From: Paraconexibacter antarcticus
GTDB taxonomy: Bacteria > Actinomycetota > Thermoleophilia > Solirubrobacterales > Solirubrobacteraceae
DNA length: 64,000 nucleotides
Assembly (NCBI RefSeq): GCF_024220175.1
Contig: NZ_CP098502.1
Location: forward strand, 2,046,001 to 2,110,000
Direction of reading: 5' to 3'
Below are positions 54,663-63,073 of the stretch, in pieces. Each line of letters starts with the position of its first letter. The stretch's first letter is position 1. A model generated the notes under the pieces. The model saw only the letters and a program-made list of their open reading frames with translations. It was not told where the DNA came from and searched no databases. The position numbers were made by a program, and so were the translations under genes.

Positions 54663-54722
54663 GCGCGGCGCCGGGGCCCGGTTTGAGCGGGCGTTCAGCA
54701 TGAGTAAGAACACTCTTAGGAA

Positions 54723-55694
54723 ATGGACGCCACGCTCACCCTCTGGCTCGCGCTCGGCGCACTCGTCGCCGTCGCCTTCGTCGTCGACTTCAAGCTCTTC
54801 GAACCGGGGGATCACGAACGCCCCTCGATGCGCCGGGCGGTGTGGTGGAGCGCGGGCTGGCTCGTGCTCGCCCTCGGCTTCGGCGCCTACGTGTGGATCG
54901 ACCACGGCTCCGGCCCCGGCGGCGAGTTCCTCACCGGCTACCTCCTCGAGCGCTCGCTCTCCCTCGACAACCTCTTCGTCTTCGCGCTCATCTTCGCCGG
55001 GATGGGCGTCGCGCCCGCCGACCGTCAGCGCCTGCTGACGCTCGGCATCGTCATCGCGCTCGTGCTGCGCGGCGTCTTCATCGTCGTCGGCGCCGAGCTC
55101 GTCGAGACGCTCCACGTCGTCCTCTACCTCTTCGGCGCGATCCTCCTCTACACCGGCGTGCGCATGGCGCTGCACCGGCACGACGAGGACGCGATCGACC
55201 CCGATCGCAACCCCGGGGTGCGGTTGCTCCGGCGCGTGGCCCCGGGGGCCTCGGCGGCGACGGCGGTCATCGTCGCGATCGCGGCCGCCGACGTCATCTT
55301 CGCCGTCGACTCGATCCCGGCGATCTTCGGCGTGACGACCGACACGTTCGTCGTCTTCAGCGCCAACGCCTTCGCCCTCCTCGGCATGCGGGCGCTCTAC
55401 GCGCTGCTCGAGGGCGCGGCCGACCGCTTCGAGCACCTGAAGACCGGCCTCGCCTTCATCCTCGTGTTCATCGGGGCCAAGATGCTCGTCGAGGACCTCG
55501 TCCACATCCCGGTCGCGGTCTCGCTCCTCGTCATCGTGACGGCGCTCGCCGCGTCCGTCCTCGCGTCGCTGCGGGCGCCGGGTGACGGGCCGGGGCCGGG
55601 GCCGGGCGACGCGCATGGAGAGGGGACGGCGGGCACGCCCGTGCGCGCCGCCGTCCCCGAGCCCGAGCCCGTCAGCGCGGGCGGTGACCGGTGA
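54723..55694 (+). CDS. TerC family integral membrane protein
   Basis: This 323-residue protein has about nine membrane helices and the TerC/Alx motifs: A-F-V-V-D-F-K-L-F, LLERSLSLDNLFVFALIFAG, DVIFAVDSIPAIFGVTTDTF, AFALLGMRALYALLEG and G-L-A-F-I-L-V-F-I-G-A-K-M. These acidic membrane residues are thought to bind manganese or calcium for export. The C-terminal 45 residues are Gly/Pro-rich and disordered. It starts 60 bp after clpP with no clear yybP-type riboswitch in that gap. Its end overlaps the acylase gene by 23 bp. Confidence 0.92.
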   Translation: MDATLTLWLALGALVAVAFVVDFKLFEPGDHERPSMRRAVWWSAGWLVLALGFGAYVWIDHGSGPGGEFLTGYLLERSLSLDNLFVFALIFAGMGVAPADRQRLLTLGIVIALVLRGVFIVVGAELVETLHVVLYLFGAILLYTGVRMALHRHDEDAIDPDRNPGVRLLRRVAPGASAATAVIVAIAAADVIFAVDSIPAIFGVTTDTFVVFSANAFALLGMRALYALLEGAADRFEHLKTGLAFILVFIGAKMLVEDLVHIPVAVSLLVIVTALAASVLASLRAPGDGPGPGPGDAHGEGTAGTPVRAAVPEPEPVSAGGDR

Positions 55695-58128
55695 ACGTCA
55701 TGACCTGCTGGATGCCGCTGGGGCGGTTCGTGTAGCGGATCGTCGTCGGGAGCAGCCCCGGCGCGAACGTGATGCGCTCGGCCGTCGCATCCGACGTCCA
55801 CGCGGCGGGGTCGCCGGTGCCCTGGGCGGTGGCGACCTCGTCGGCCGCGGCGTGCACCGCCGCCCACAGCGCCGCGCGGCAGGCGGCGAGGACGCCCTTG
55901 CCGCAGAAGCGGGTCCGGTACCGCGTGCGCAGCGGGTCGCCGAGCAGCTGTCGCAGATCCTTGTCCACGAAGGCCAGGCGTCCGCCCGTGAAGCCGCTCC
56001 TCGTCGAGTTCGTGAGCCCCGCGATGTCCGACAGCGCGCCGAGCTGCGATCCGAGGACGGGCGAGAGGACGGCGTCCGCGACCCGCGGGTAGAGCGCGTC
56101 GAGCACGGCGGGCGCGCCGCCGGCGTCCATCTTCCCGTCGAGGTCGGTGTCCAGCCGGGAGGACCCGGCCGCCCGCCACGCCATGAGCAGCCCGAGGACC
56201 TGCTGGTCACGCGGGGACGGCGCCGGGCCGGACGCGAGCACCCGGTCGATGGCGTCGAGCGTCGTGCCGGCCGCCCGCAGGTCGGTGGTCGCCGCGGCGT
56301 TCATCGCCCCCGTCACCGACGCGAGGTCGTGCTTCGCCCGCCGGGCGATGCCCGCCTTCAGGAGCTGGACGCGATGGACCGAGCCGTAGCCCCACTCGCT
56401 GTCGGACGGGCCGAACCCCGGCGCCGGCTTGTTGTTCCAGTTCACGAGCGCGCCGTCGGCGGGGTCGAGGGCCTGGGCGTGCTTCGCGGCGGGGAGGAAG
56501 CCCTTCCAGTCGTACGGGCCGGTGCCGTTCGTCGGCAGGCGCGGGTCGACGCGCGGGTCGCGGATCGGCAGGCGGCCGGCGGAGTACGTGGCGATGTGGC
56601 GGTCGTCGGCGTAGGCGACGTTGAAGGTGAACGGGGAGGTCGCCGCGGCGGCGAAGAAGCTCTTCGGGTCCTTGACGCGGCCGGAGGAGAACCGGCTGAA
56701 CATGAGCTCCCAGAGGACGTCGCGGCCGCGGCTCGCGCGGTCGAAGCTCAGCGCGACCTTGCGGCCGTGGCTCTTGGCGTACCCGAGCACCGGGCCGTGC
56801 ACCGTGGTACGGAAGGCGACCTTGCCCTGTCCGACGATCGTGCCGGCGTCGACCCGGCCCATCGTCCGGCAGCGGCCCCGGTAGCGGTAGCGCGTCGAGG
56901 ATCCGCCGCAGAGGGTCTCCGCGAAGACGTCGTTCGTGTCGGAGCCGGCGGAGGTGAGCGACCAGGCGAAGTCCGCGCCGCGCCCGATGAGGATGTTGCC
57001 CGGGCCCCCGGGGATCGCCGCGCCGCGGGCGTCGATGCCGGGGCCGTGGAGGTCCATCTCGAGCGTCAGCCCCGGGTAGTAGTAGCCGATCTGCGGGCCC
57101 GCCACGAAGAGCGGATGCCCGGTCAGCGAGCGCTTCGCGGAGACCATCAGGAAGTTCGACGAGTGGCGCTCGCTGCGCGCCGCGGCGACGCGCAGGCCGC
57201 GGGTCGTCGCCGCGCTGATCCGGGTGTCGTCGAGGGCGACGTTCCCGGTCGCCGCGCGGGTCGGCACCGCCTCGTACGGGAAGCGCCGCGCGATCGTGAC
57301 GGGGGTGTCCCGGTCGTCGCGCTCGGAGAGGTCGTCGAAGACCTGCTTGCCCTTCCTCGCGCCGAGGCGCTTCTGCAGCCCCGAAAGCAGCATCGCGCGC
57401 CGCGCCTCGTCGCCGCCGCCCTGGCCGAAGATCTGGCCCGCGAGCGCGTTGACCGCGTAGACGTCCACGCGCGTGAAGGGCTTCTGCGTCGACTTCTCCG
57501 CCCTCAGGCGGGCGTTGATGCCCTGGATGTAGACGTCGATGTCGTGCAGGAGCGCGCGGCCCTCGGCGCCCGCGCCGCGGAGCGCGGCCGTCTGCTCGCG
57601 GTCGATGATCGCGTCGGCCTGCTTCGTCACGGTGACGGTCTTCAGGCCGGTGACGAGCTTGAAGGCGTTGATCCCCGGCGCGTCGAGCGCGGCGAACCGG
57701 GCGGGGTACCGGCCCTGGGCGAGCAGCAGGCCGCGGTCCTCCTCGAGGACCCAGCCCGCGCCCCACGTCACGTCGTCCTTCGTCGTGCCCGTGATGTGGG
57801 GGACGTCGAAGCGGTCGCGGACGATCGTCAGGCCGCGCCGCGGAACGGCCTCGGTCGTGCACGGGCACTGCCCGTCGGTGCCGAACAGCGCGGACTTGAA
57901 GTCCGTCTGCAGGGCGGCGTCGGTGACGTTCGCGCCGAGCGGGGTGAGGGCGTCGTACATCTTCGCCTGCTCGTCGGCGCCCGCCGGCACGGGGAAGGTG
58001 CCGTACTGGCCGGAGGGGATGATGTTGCGGGCGGTGCCGGCGTAGTCCGCGGGCGCGGCGGCGAGCGCGGGGGCCGCGCAGAGGCAGGTGGCGGTCAGGG
58101 TGGCGATGACCAGTCGCAGGGGGGACAT
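55672..58128 (-). CDS. Secreted penicillin acylase / acylhomoserine lactone acylase family (Ntn hydrolase)
   Basis: This 818-residue protein has a signal peptide (about 1-26, ending A-L-A-A). An alpha chain opens with LTIVRDRFDVPHITGTTKDD, then GAGWVLEEDRGLLLAQGRYP, and a spacer follows. The beta chain begins at the predicted nucleophile Ser in RHSSNFLMVSAKRSLTGHPL. Later come DLHGPGIDARGAAIPGGPGN and GPYDWKGFLP. Such proteins mature by self-cleavage and hydrolyse amide bonds of beta-lactams, N-acyl lactones or related acyl amides. The ATG at 58128 follows TACGGT (58140-58135) by 6 nt. Divergent from a TetR gene, it is a candidate target of that regulator. Confidence 0.88.
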   Translation of the reverse strand: MSPLRLVIATLTATCLCAAPALAAAPADYAGTARNIIPSGQYGTFPVPAGADEQAKMYDALTPLGANVTDAALQTDFKSALFGTDGQCPCTTEAVPRRGLTIVRDRFDVPHITGTTKDDVTWGAGWVLEEDRGLLLAQGRYPARFAALDAPGINAFKLVTGLKTVTVTKQADAIIDREQTAALRGAGAEGRALLHDIDVYIQGINARLRAEKSTQKPFTRVDVYAVNALAGQIFGQGGGDEARRAMLLSGLQKRLGARKGKQVFDDLSERDDRDTPVTIARRFPYEAVPTRAATGNVALDDTRISAATTRGLRVAAARSERHSSNFLMVSAKRSLTGHPLFVAGPQIGYYYPGLTLEMDLHGPGIDARGAAIPGGPGNILIGRGADFAWSLTSAGSDTNDVFAETLCGGSSTRYRYRGRCRTMGRVDAGTIVGQGKVAFRTTVHGPVLGYAKSHGRKVALSFDRASRGRDVLWELMFSRFSSGRVKDPKSFFAAAATSPFTFNVAYADDRHIATYSAGRLPIRDPRVDPRLPTNGTGPYDWKGFLPAAKHAQALDPADGALVNWNNKPAPGFGPSDSEWGYGSVHRVQLLKAGIARRAKHDLASVTGAMNAAATTDLRAAGTTLDAIDRVLASGPAPSPRDQQVLGLLMAWRAAGSSRLDTDLDGKMDAGGAPAVLDALYPRVADAVLSPVLGSQLGALSDIAGLTNSTRSGFTGGRLAFVDKDLRQLLGDPLRTRYRTRFCGKGVLAACRAALWAAVHAAADEVATAQGTGDPAAWTSDATAERITFAPGLLPTTIRYTNRPSGIQQVMTFTGHRPR

Positions 58129-58134
58129 CCGCCG

Positions 58135-58140
58135 ACCGTA
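58135..58140 (-). promoter_or_regulatory. -10-like TACGGT of the acylase gene
   Basis: On the minus strand TACGGT is followed by 6 nt and the ATG at 58128, the spacing expected for a leaderless mRNA. Confidence 0.48.
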
Positions 58141-58210
58141 CGCTGCTCCGCGGAAGCACGGATGGCGCAGGTTCGCGGGCGACGTTGTCCGATGTCGCCT
58201 TGGCAAGAAC

Positions 58211-58240
58211 TTGACGCATGCGTCATTTTTCTCGTAGGCT
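58211..58240 (+). promoter_or_regulatory. TetR gene promoter with overlapping palindromic operator
   Basis: The -35 is TTGACG (58211-58216) and the -10 is TAGGCT (58235-58240), 18 bp apart, with the GTG start 7 nt after the -10. A perfect 14-bp palindrome TGACGCATGCGTCA (58212-58225) covers the -35 and spacer. A TetR dimer bound there would block its own promoter; the acylase -10 is about 72 bp away. Confidence 0.65.
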
Positions 58241-58246
58241 CGCGGG

Positions 58247-58873
58247 GTGAGCACAGAGGTCCGTGACCCCGCCCCCGACGGCGTCCCCTCCGGCAAGCGC
58301 GAGCTGACGAAGGCGGCCAACCGGGCGGCGATCCTCGAGGCGGCGCTCGTCGTCTTCGGCGAGCTCGGCTACGGCGCGGCGACCGTCCGCGACATCGTAC
58401 GACGGACGGACCTCGCGAGCGGCACCTTCTACAACTACTTCCCCGACAAGGAGTCGGTCCTCCGTGCCCTCGTCGAGGACGTCGCGGTCGAGGTCCGGGC
58501 CCTCGTGCGCGAGGCGCGCCGCGCGGCGACGGACCTCGAGAGCTTCATCGAATCCGGGTTCAGGGCCTATTTCGAGTTCCTCGAGGCGGACCCGCTCATG
58601 TTCGAGCTGCTCCGGCGCAACGCGGGCACGATCCGCGCGCTGTACGAGGAGCCGGCCGTCGGGGCCGGCGCCGTCGACCTCGAGGAGGACCTGCGGGCGG
58701 GCATCGCCGCGGGCGTCGTCCCCGACCACGACGTGGAGTACATGTCCCGCTCGATGGTCGGCGCCGGGTTCGAGATCGCGATCCTCATGCTCGAGCGCGA
58801 CCCCGTCGACGTCGACGGCGCCGTCCGGTTCGTGTCAGATCTCTTCCTGGGCGGGATCGAGCGCCAGCGCTGA
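58247..58873 (+). CDS. TetR family transcriptional regulator
   Basis: This 208-residue protein has a 22-residue N-terminal extension and then the TetR DNA-binding domain: R-A-A-I-L-E-A-A-L-V-V-F-G-E-L-G-Y-G-A-A-T-V-R-D-I-V-R and LASGTFYNYFPDKESVLRAL. The C-terminal ligand domain starts FRAYFEFLEADPLMFELLRR and belongs to the C-terminal type often seen with hydrophobic ligands. The GTG at 58247 is supported by TAGGCT (58235-58240) 6 nt upstream. A palindrome in its promoter indicates autoregulation; the divergent acylase is the likeliest further target. Confidence 0.92.
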   Translation: MSTEVRDPAPDGVPSGKRELTKAANRAAILEAALVVFGELGYGAATVRDIVRRTDLASGTFYNYFPDKESVLRALVEDVAVEVRALVREARRAATDLESFIESGFRAYFEFLEADPLMFELLRRNAGTIRALYEEPAVGAGAVDLEEDLRAGIAAGVVPDHDVEYMSRSMVGAGFEIAILMLERDPVDVDGAVRFVSDLFLGGIERQR

Positions 58874-58999
58874 GCTGCCGACACAGGCAGGAAAGCCGCG
58901 TCACCGCGACTCGGTGCGCACTAGGGTGTTCCCGCGAACGCGGACGCCCGAATCCGCCGCCCCACCTCCAAACTCGTCTACCCAGGGGAACCCGCCTCC

Positions 59000-59956
59000 A
59001 TGCGCCGTCTCGCTTTGTTGTGCCTCGTCGTCGTTTCCGGTCTGGCGTTCGCCGCCACCGCCCAGGGCAAGCTGACCTTCGGCATCTCCGACCAGCAGGC
59101 CGTGACCTTCACGAACCCGAAGTACAAGGCCCTGCACCTCAAGGTCGCCCGTTACATCGCGCCGTACGACGTCATGACGAACGCCGATCAGCTCGGCCGC
59201 ATGGACGCCTGGCTCAAGGCGGCCAAGGCCGACCACCAGAAGATCCTCCTCTCCTTCGAGCACTCGCGGACCTCGGGCAAGGAGGCGAAGATGCCGTCGA
59301 TCTCGGAGTACACGAAGCAGATGAAGGCCGTGAAGGCCGCCTACAACTCGTACGTCTCGGACATCTCGCCGTGGAACGAGGTCAACGTCTGCCAGAAGCA
59401 CGGCCGCACCGAGGGCCAGCCGACGAAGATCTGCAAGAACCCGAAGGTCGCCGCCCAGATCTACAAGGCGGGCAAGAAGGTCTGGACCCACAAGAAGATC
59501 GTCGTCCTCGACTTCCTCGACGGCAAGAGCCCGACGAGCGCCATCGCCTACGTCAAGGGCTTCAAGAAGGCGGCCAAGCCGTCGTCGAGCGCCATCTGGG
59601 GCCTGCACAACTACTCCGACACGAACCGCTACAGCGACAAGGTCCAGCGGACGAAGAAGCTCCTCAAGACCATCGGCAAGGGCCAGATCTGGCTCACCGA
59701 GACGGGCGGCCAGGTGACCCTCGGCGGGCGCACCGTCGCGGCCGGCGCGCCGCTCGCGGCGAAGGCTCTCGGCTGCATGTTCTACATCGCGCGTGAGTAC
59801 AAGCAGATCACCCGCGTGTACATCTACTCGTTCAACGGGACCCCCGAGAACGTGGGCCTGAACTTCGACTCCGGCCTCGTCGCGGCCGACGGCGTCACCG
59901 AGCGCCCGGGCTACGCGATCGTCAAGGCGCGCAAGTCGATCAAGTGCAAGAAGTGA
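59000..59956 (+). CDS. Secreted TIM-barrel glycoside-hydrolase-like protein
   Basis: This 318-residue protein has a signal peptide (about 1-23, ending T-A-Q-G-K). The body is unusually Lys-rich for this GC-rich window. It reads like a clan GH-A barrel: ILLSFEHSRTSGKE, DISPWNEVNVCQKH (N-E, the usual acid/base pair), W-G-L-H-N-Y-S-D and QIWLTETGG (the E in the position of a nucleophile). I cannot assign a GH family or substrate. Three cysteines lie close together in the NVCQKH to KICKNP part. A TAGGGT element lies 72 nt before the ATG. IS630 copy B starts 1 bp after its stop. Confidence 0.7.
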   Translation: MRRLALLCLVVVSGLAFAATAQGKLTFGISDQQAVTFTNPKYKALHLKVARYIAPYDVMTNADQLGRMDAWLKAAKADHQKILLSFEHSRTSGKEAKMPSISEYTKQMKAVKAAYNSYVSDISPWNEVNVCQKHGRTEGQPTKICKNPKVAAQIYKAGKKVWTHKKIVVLDFLDGKSPTSAIAYVKGFKKAAKPSSSAIWGLHNYSDTNRYSDKVQRTKKLLKTIGKGQIWLTETGGQVTLGGRTVAAGAPLAAKALGCMFYIAREYKQITRVYIYSFNGTPENVGLNFDSGLVAADGVTERPGYAIVKARKSIKCKK

Positions 59957-59957
59957 G

Positions 59958-61043
59958 CTAGTGTTCTGATCGGTTAGTTTCGTTGCAGCGGATGGCGATG
60001 GATTCGAGGATCTCGTCGCTGCTCTTGGTCCAGGTGAACGGTTTGGGGTCCTCGTTCCAGGTCGCGACCCAGTTGGTGATGTCCATGTTCAGCTTGCGAA
60101 CTGAGCGATGAGCTGAGCGCTGCAGCAGCTTGCGGGTCAGCTCGGCAAACCAGCGCTCGACGAGGTTGATCCAGCTGCTGCTGGTCGGGGTGAAGTGCAG
60201 CACGAACCGGGGGTGCGCTTTGAGCCAGCGCTGGATTGCCGGGGTCTTGTGCGTGCTGCTGTTGTCGAGGACCAGGTGCACGTCCAGGTCGGCCGGGACG
60301 GCCTTGTCGATGCGCTGAAGGAACTTCTTGAACTCGACGGCGCGGTGGCGCTGGTGCAGTGCGCTGATGACCTGCCCGCTTCTCACGTCCAGCGCGGCGT
60401 AGAGGCTTGAGGTCCCGAAGCGCTTGTAGTCGTGGGTCACGCGCTCAGGGGTCCCGGGGCGCATCGGCAGGATCGGGGCGGTGCGGTCCAGTGCCTGGAT
60501 CTGGGACTTCTCATCAACGCACAGCACGACAGCTCTTTCGGGCGGGTTGAGGTAGAGGCCGACGACGTCGTGGACCTTGTCGACGAACAACGGATCCTTG
60601 GACAGCTTCCACTTCTCCTGGCGGTGCGGCTGCAACCCGTACGCGTGCCAGATCCGCAGGACCGCGTTCTGCGTCAGGCCGGCCTCCTTGGCCATCGACC
60701 GCGTCGACCAGTGCGTGGCGTCCTTGGGCGTGGACTCCAAAGTCTTGACCACCACCGCCTCCACATCCTCATCGGTGATCGTCCGCGGGCGCCCCGGACG
60801 CGGCTCATCCAGCAGCCCGTCCACGCGCCGCTCGACAAACCTGTTGCGCCACCGCGTGACCGTCGGCCGGCTCACACGCAACCGCTGCGCGATCTCCGTG
60901 TTCGTCCGCCCGGCCGCCGCCTCCAACACGATCTGTGAGCGCTGCGCCAACCCCCGGGCGCTCTTGCGGCGCCGCGCGAAGCCCTCCAGAACGGCGCGCT
61001 CCTGGTCGGTCAACACGATCTCACGGGCGGCAGCGATAGGCAT
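59958..61043 (-). CDS. IS630 family transposase, copy B
   Basis: Identical in sequence to the copy A transposase (361 residues from ATG 61043, or 369 from the TTG at 61067). The helix-turn-helix and DDE_3 acids are intact. Its stop TAG is likewise supplied by the duplicated TA plus the target G, so both independent insertions show the same arrangement. Intact identical copies point to recent transposition. Confidence 0.95.
   Translation of the reverse strand: MPIAAAREIVLTDQERAVLEGFARRRKSARGLAQRSQIVLEAAAGRTNTEIAQRLRVSRPTVTRWRNRFVERRVDGLLDEPRPGRPRTITDEDVEAVVVKTLESTPKDATHWSTRSMAKEAGLTQNAVLRIWHAYGLQPHRQEKWKLSKDPLFVDKVHDVVGLYLNPPERAVVLCVDEKSQIQALDRTAPILPMRPGTPERVTHDYKRFGTSSLYAALDVRSGQVISALHQRHRAVEFKKFLQRIDKAVPADLDVHLVLDNSSTHKTPAIQRWLKAHPRFVLHFTPTSSSWINLVERWFAELTRKLLQRSAHRSVRKLNMDITNWVATWNEDPKPFTWTKSSDEILESIAIRCNETNRSEH
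59961..59991 (+). repeat. IS630 copy B left inverted repeat
   Basis: Same 31-bp arm as at 17026-17056, inside the 3' end of the transposase frame. Confidence 0.9.
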
Positions 61044-61058
61044 GAAGTATCCATGCCC

Positions 61059-61089
61059 CCGCTGCAACAGAACTAATCAATCAGGACAC
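61059..61089 (-). repeat. IS630 copy B right inverted repeat
   Basis: Same 31-bp arm as at 18124-18154, next to the transposase start. Confidence 0.9.
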
Positions 61090-61138
61090 TAGGCGGCGGT
61101 GTGCGCCGGCGGCCGGGGGGCCGCCGGGGCGCGCCGCC

Positions 61139-61144
61139 TAGACT
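61139..61144 (+). promoter_or_regulatory. -10-like TAGACT before the gene at 61153
   Basis: TAGACT ends 8 nt before the GTG at 61153. The IS630 copy B ends 50 bp upstream, so the -35 region is still native sequence. Confidence 0.45.
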
Positions 61145-61152
61145 GCAGGGCC

Positions 61153-62235
61153 GTGCCCACGTTCTGCCGCCACGGCCGCCTCGAGGAGAACTGCCCGATC
61201 TGCTCGCGCAAGCCGCGGGTGAAGCCGGGCACCGTGACGGGCCAGGCCGCGGCCCGGCTCGCGAAGAACCGGGCGGCGGGACCGCCGAAGAGGACGTCGT
61301 CCGGGTCCTCGCCGGGCTCGGGTCCGTCGAAGCGCCGCACGCCGCGCCACGGCGACCTCAAGGTCCGCCGGATGCAGCGCTCCGTCGAGGACGGCTACGA
61401 GCACGAGCTCGTCCCCGGCATCAAGGCGTCGGGCGACGCCCGGCGGCTGGCGGCGGAGCTCGCGTTCACGACGGCGCGGCTCGCCGAGCTGCGCGAGGAC
61501 CCGCCCGGTCTGCTCGGCGAGGTCGCCGCGATGCAAGACGCCGAGGAGGCCCTCTGGACGCTGTTCCTCGTCGCGTACCTGTCGCCGGTCGAGGAGCCCG
61601 GGGACCCGTTCGCGGCGATCGCGGGCGCCCGCACGCCGTGGGCGGGCGGTGAGCTGCCGGTCCTCGACGGCGTGCCGACGGGTCCGCGGACCGCGTACGA
61701 CGCGCGCCGCGCCGGTGACACGCTCGCGGCCTACCGGGCACGGGCCGAGCGCGCCGGCGGCCAGGTGGCGATGCTCTCCGCGGAGGCGGCGACGCCGTCC
61801 CGGCGGTTCGACCGGGCCTTCGAGCAGCTCGCGCTGCCGCGCTTCCCGCGGGTCGCACGGTACGAGTTCCTGCTTCTCGCCGGCGGTCTCGGGCTCCTCG
61901 ACATCGAGCCCTCGTCGCTCCTGCTCGCCGCGGCCGAGCCGATGGACCCGGCGTTGCTGGCGGCGAAGCGGATCTTCGGCATCGGCGACGCGATCAACCT
62001 CCAGCGGCGGGCCGGGGCGCTCGTGACCGCGGCCGAGGTGGCGCCGGCGGCGCTCGACCTCGCGCTCGTGAACTGGGGCCGGCCCGAGGGCGAGCGCATC
62101 ACCGCGGGCTCGGCCGCCGAGGAGGACGCGGACGTGCGCGGACGGGTCGAGCGGGTGCTCGGGGTGGCGGAGGAGGACGAGGCCGAAGCCGAGGCCGAGG
62201 CGGACGACGGCAGGTCCGCAGACGTGGACGACTGA
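61153..62235 (+). CDS. Uncharacterised protein with N-terminal Cys/His cluster
   Basis: This 360-residue protein starts at GTG 61153, 8 nt after a TAGACT element. It opens MPTFCRHGRLEENCPIC, a C-x-H-x6-C-x2-C cluster (Cys5, His7, Cys14, Cys17) that can bind zinc. The basic linker (about 20-70) is followed by an all-helical domain (about 85-330). One part (LLAAKRIFGIGDAINLQRRA) looks like a helix-hairpin-helix-type DNA-binding or glycosylase-like motif. The last 30 residues are acidic. From memory it may be related to the alpha-glutamyl/putrescinyl thymine pyrophosphorylase group, but I cannot confirm this. A nucleic-acid role is inference. Confidence 0.6.
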   Translation: MPTFCRHGRLEENCPICSRKPRVKPGTVTGQAAARLAKNRAAGPPKRTSSGSSPGSGPSKRRTPRHGDLKVRRMQRSVEDGYEHELVPGIKASGDARRLAAELAFTTARLAELREDPPGLLGEVAAMQDAEEALWTLFLVAYLSPVEEPGDPFAAIAGARTPWAGGELPVLDGVPTGPRTAYDARRAGDTLAAYRARAERAGGQVAMLSAEAATPSRRFDRAFEQLALPRFPRVARYEFLLLAGGLGLLDIEPSSLLLAAAEPMDPALLAAKRIFGIGDAINLQRRAGALVTAAEVAPAALDLALVNWGRPEGERITAGSAAEEDADVRGRVERVLGVAEEDEAEAEAEADDGRSADVDD

Positions 62236-62312
62236 GCCGGTGAGACACATTCCGGGCCCCCGCCCTGTAGAGCCCAGCAAGGGACGTCGAGACAGCGGAA
62301 GCGGGGAACGGG

Positions 62313-63059
62313 ATGGAGCAGCGGGGTGCGACGGACGGCACGGCCAGGCGGACGGCGGCCGAGGCGGATGTGCTCGTCGTGACGGTCCTGCAGCGCCACG
62401 CCGACACGCTGCTGCGGCTCGCCCGGCGCGGGTCGCTCTGCGAGGACGACGCCGCCGACGCCTACCAGCGCGGCGTGGAGATCTTCCTCGTCAATGCGCG
62501 GCGCCTGGAGGCGTCGAGTGCCCACAGCTGGCTCTTCCGCGTCGTCGTCAACGAGGCGGCGGCGGTGCGCAAGCAGCGCCTGCGGCTCGTCGGGGCGCCC
62601 GCGGGGGGGCCGGTCGACGAGGAGGCTCGGCACCTGCCGTCCCCCGAGGAGCAGGTGCTCCGGCGGGAGGCGCTCGCCCACACCGGGGAGGCGCTCCACG
62701 CGCTGAAGGCCGACGAGCTCCACGCGCTCATGCTGCGCGCGGACGGCCACAGCTACGCGGAGATCGCGGCGGTCTCGGGCTGGACGTTCACGAAGGTCAA
62801 CCGAGCGCTCACCGAGGGCCGGCGCCGGCTGCAGGCGCGGCTGGCGGCGATCGATGCGGGGGAGGAGTGCGGGCGCTGGCGCCCGCTGTTCGGGGCGCTG
62901 CTCGCGGGGTCGGCGTCCGCGCGTGACGTCACCGGTGCCCGGCGCCATCTCCGGGGCTGTCCGGCCTGCCGGGTGTCGGTCCGGCGGCTGCACGAGGACG
63001 GCGCGCCGGCCGGGGCGCCGGTCGTGGGTCCGGGGGCGTCAGACGCCGCGGCGGCGTGA
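62313..63059 (+). CDS. Sigma-70-like factor fused to a zinc-finger (anti-sigma-type) domain
   Basis: This 248-residue protein has a region 2-like part (about 20-95: LLRLARRGSLCEDDAADAYQ, and SSAHSWLFRVVVNEAAAVRK) and a region 4-like helix-turn-helix (about 135-175: LHALMLRADGHSYAEIAAVS, then G-W-T-F-T-K-V-N-R-A-L). The C-terminal part (about 190-230) reads ARRHLRGCPACRVSVRRL, the His-x3-Cys-x2-Cys zinc motif of anti-sigma factors. A sigma factor and its inhibitor-like domain appear in one chain. Region 2 is divergent, so it may instead be a sigma-like regulator. Confidence 0.78.
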   Translation: MEQRGATDGTARRTAAEADVLVVTVLQRHADTLLRLARRGSLCEDDAADAYQRGVEIFLVNARRLEASSAHSWLFRVVVNEAAAVRKQRLRLVGAPAGGPVDEEARHLPSPEEQVLRREALAHTGEALHALKADELHALMLRADGHSYAEIAAVSGWTFTKVNRALTEGRRRLQARLAAIDAGEECGRWRPLFGALLAGSASARDVTGARRHLRGCPACRVSVRRLHEDGAPAGAPVVGPGASDAAAA

Positions 63060-63073
63060 TCGGCGCCGTCCGC

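Larger units (their letters stand above)
59961..61089 (-). mobile_element. IS630-family insertion sequence, copy B
   Basis: This is the same element as at 17026-18154, offset by 42,935 bp and in the same orientation. It is again in a CTAG site with TA duplication (TA at 59959-59960 and 61090-61091). It lies directly after the TGA of a secreted-protein gene (59954-59956) and before the promoter of the gene at 61153, so no coding sequence is broken. No base difference from copy A was seen. Confidence 0.95.

Noticed and set aside
54663..54722. yybP-ykoY manganese riboswitch before the TerC gene
   Set aside because: The gap is only 60 bp and shows no matching stems.
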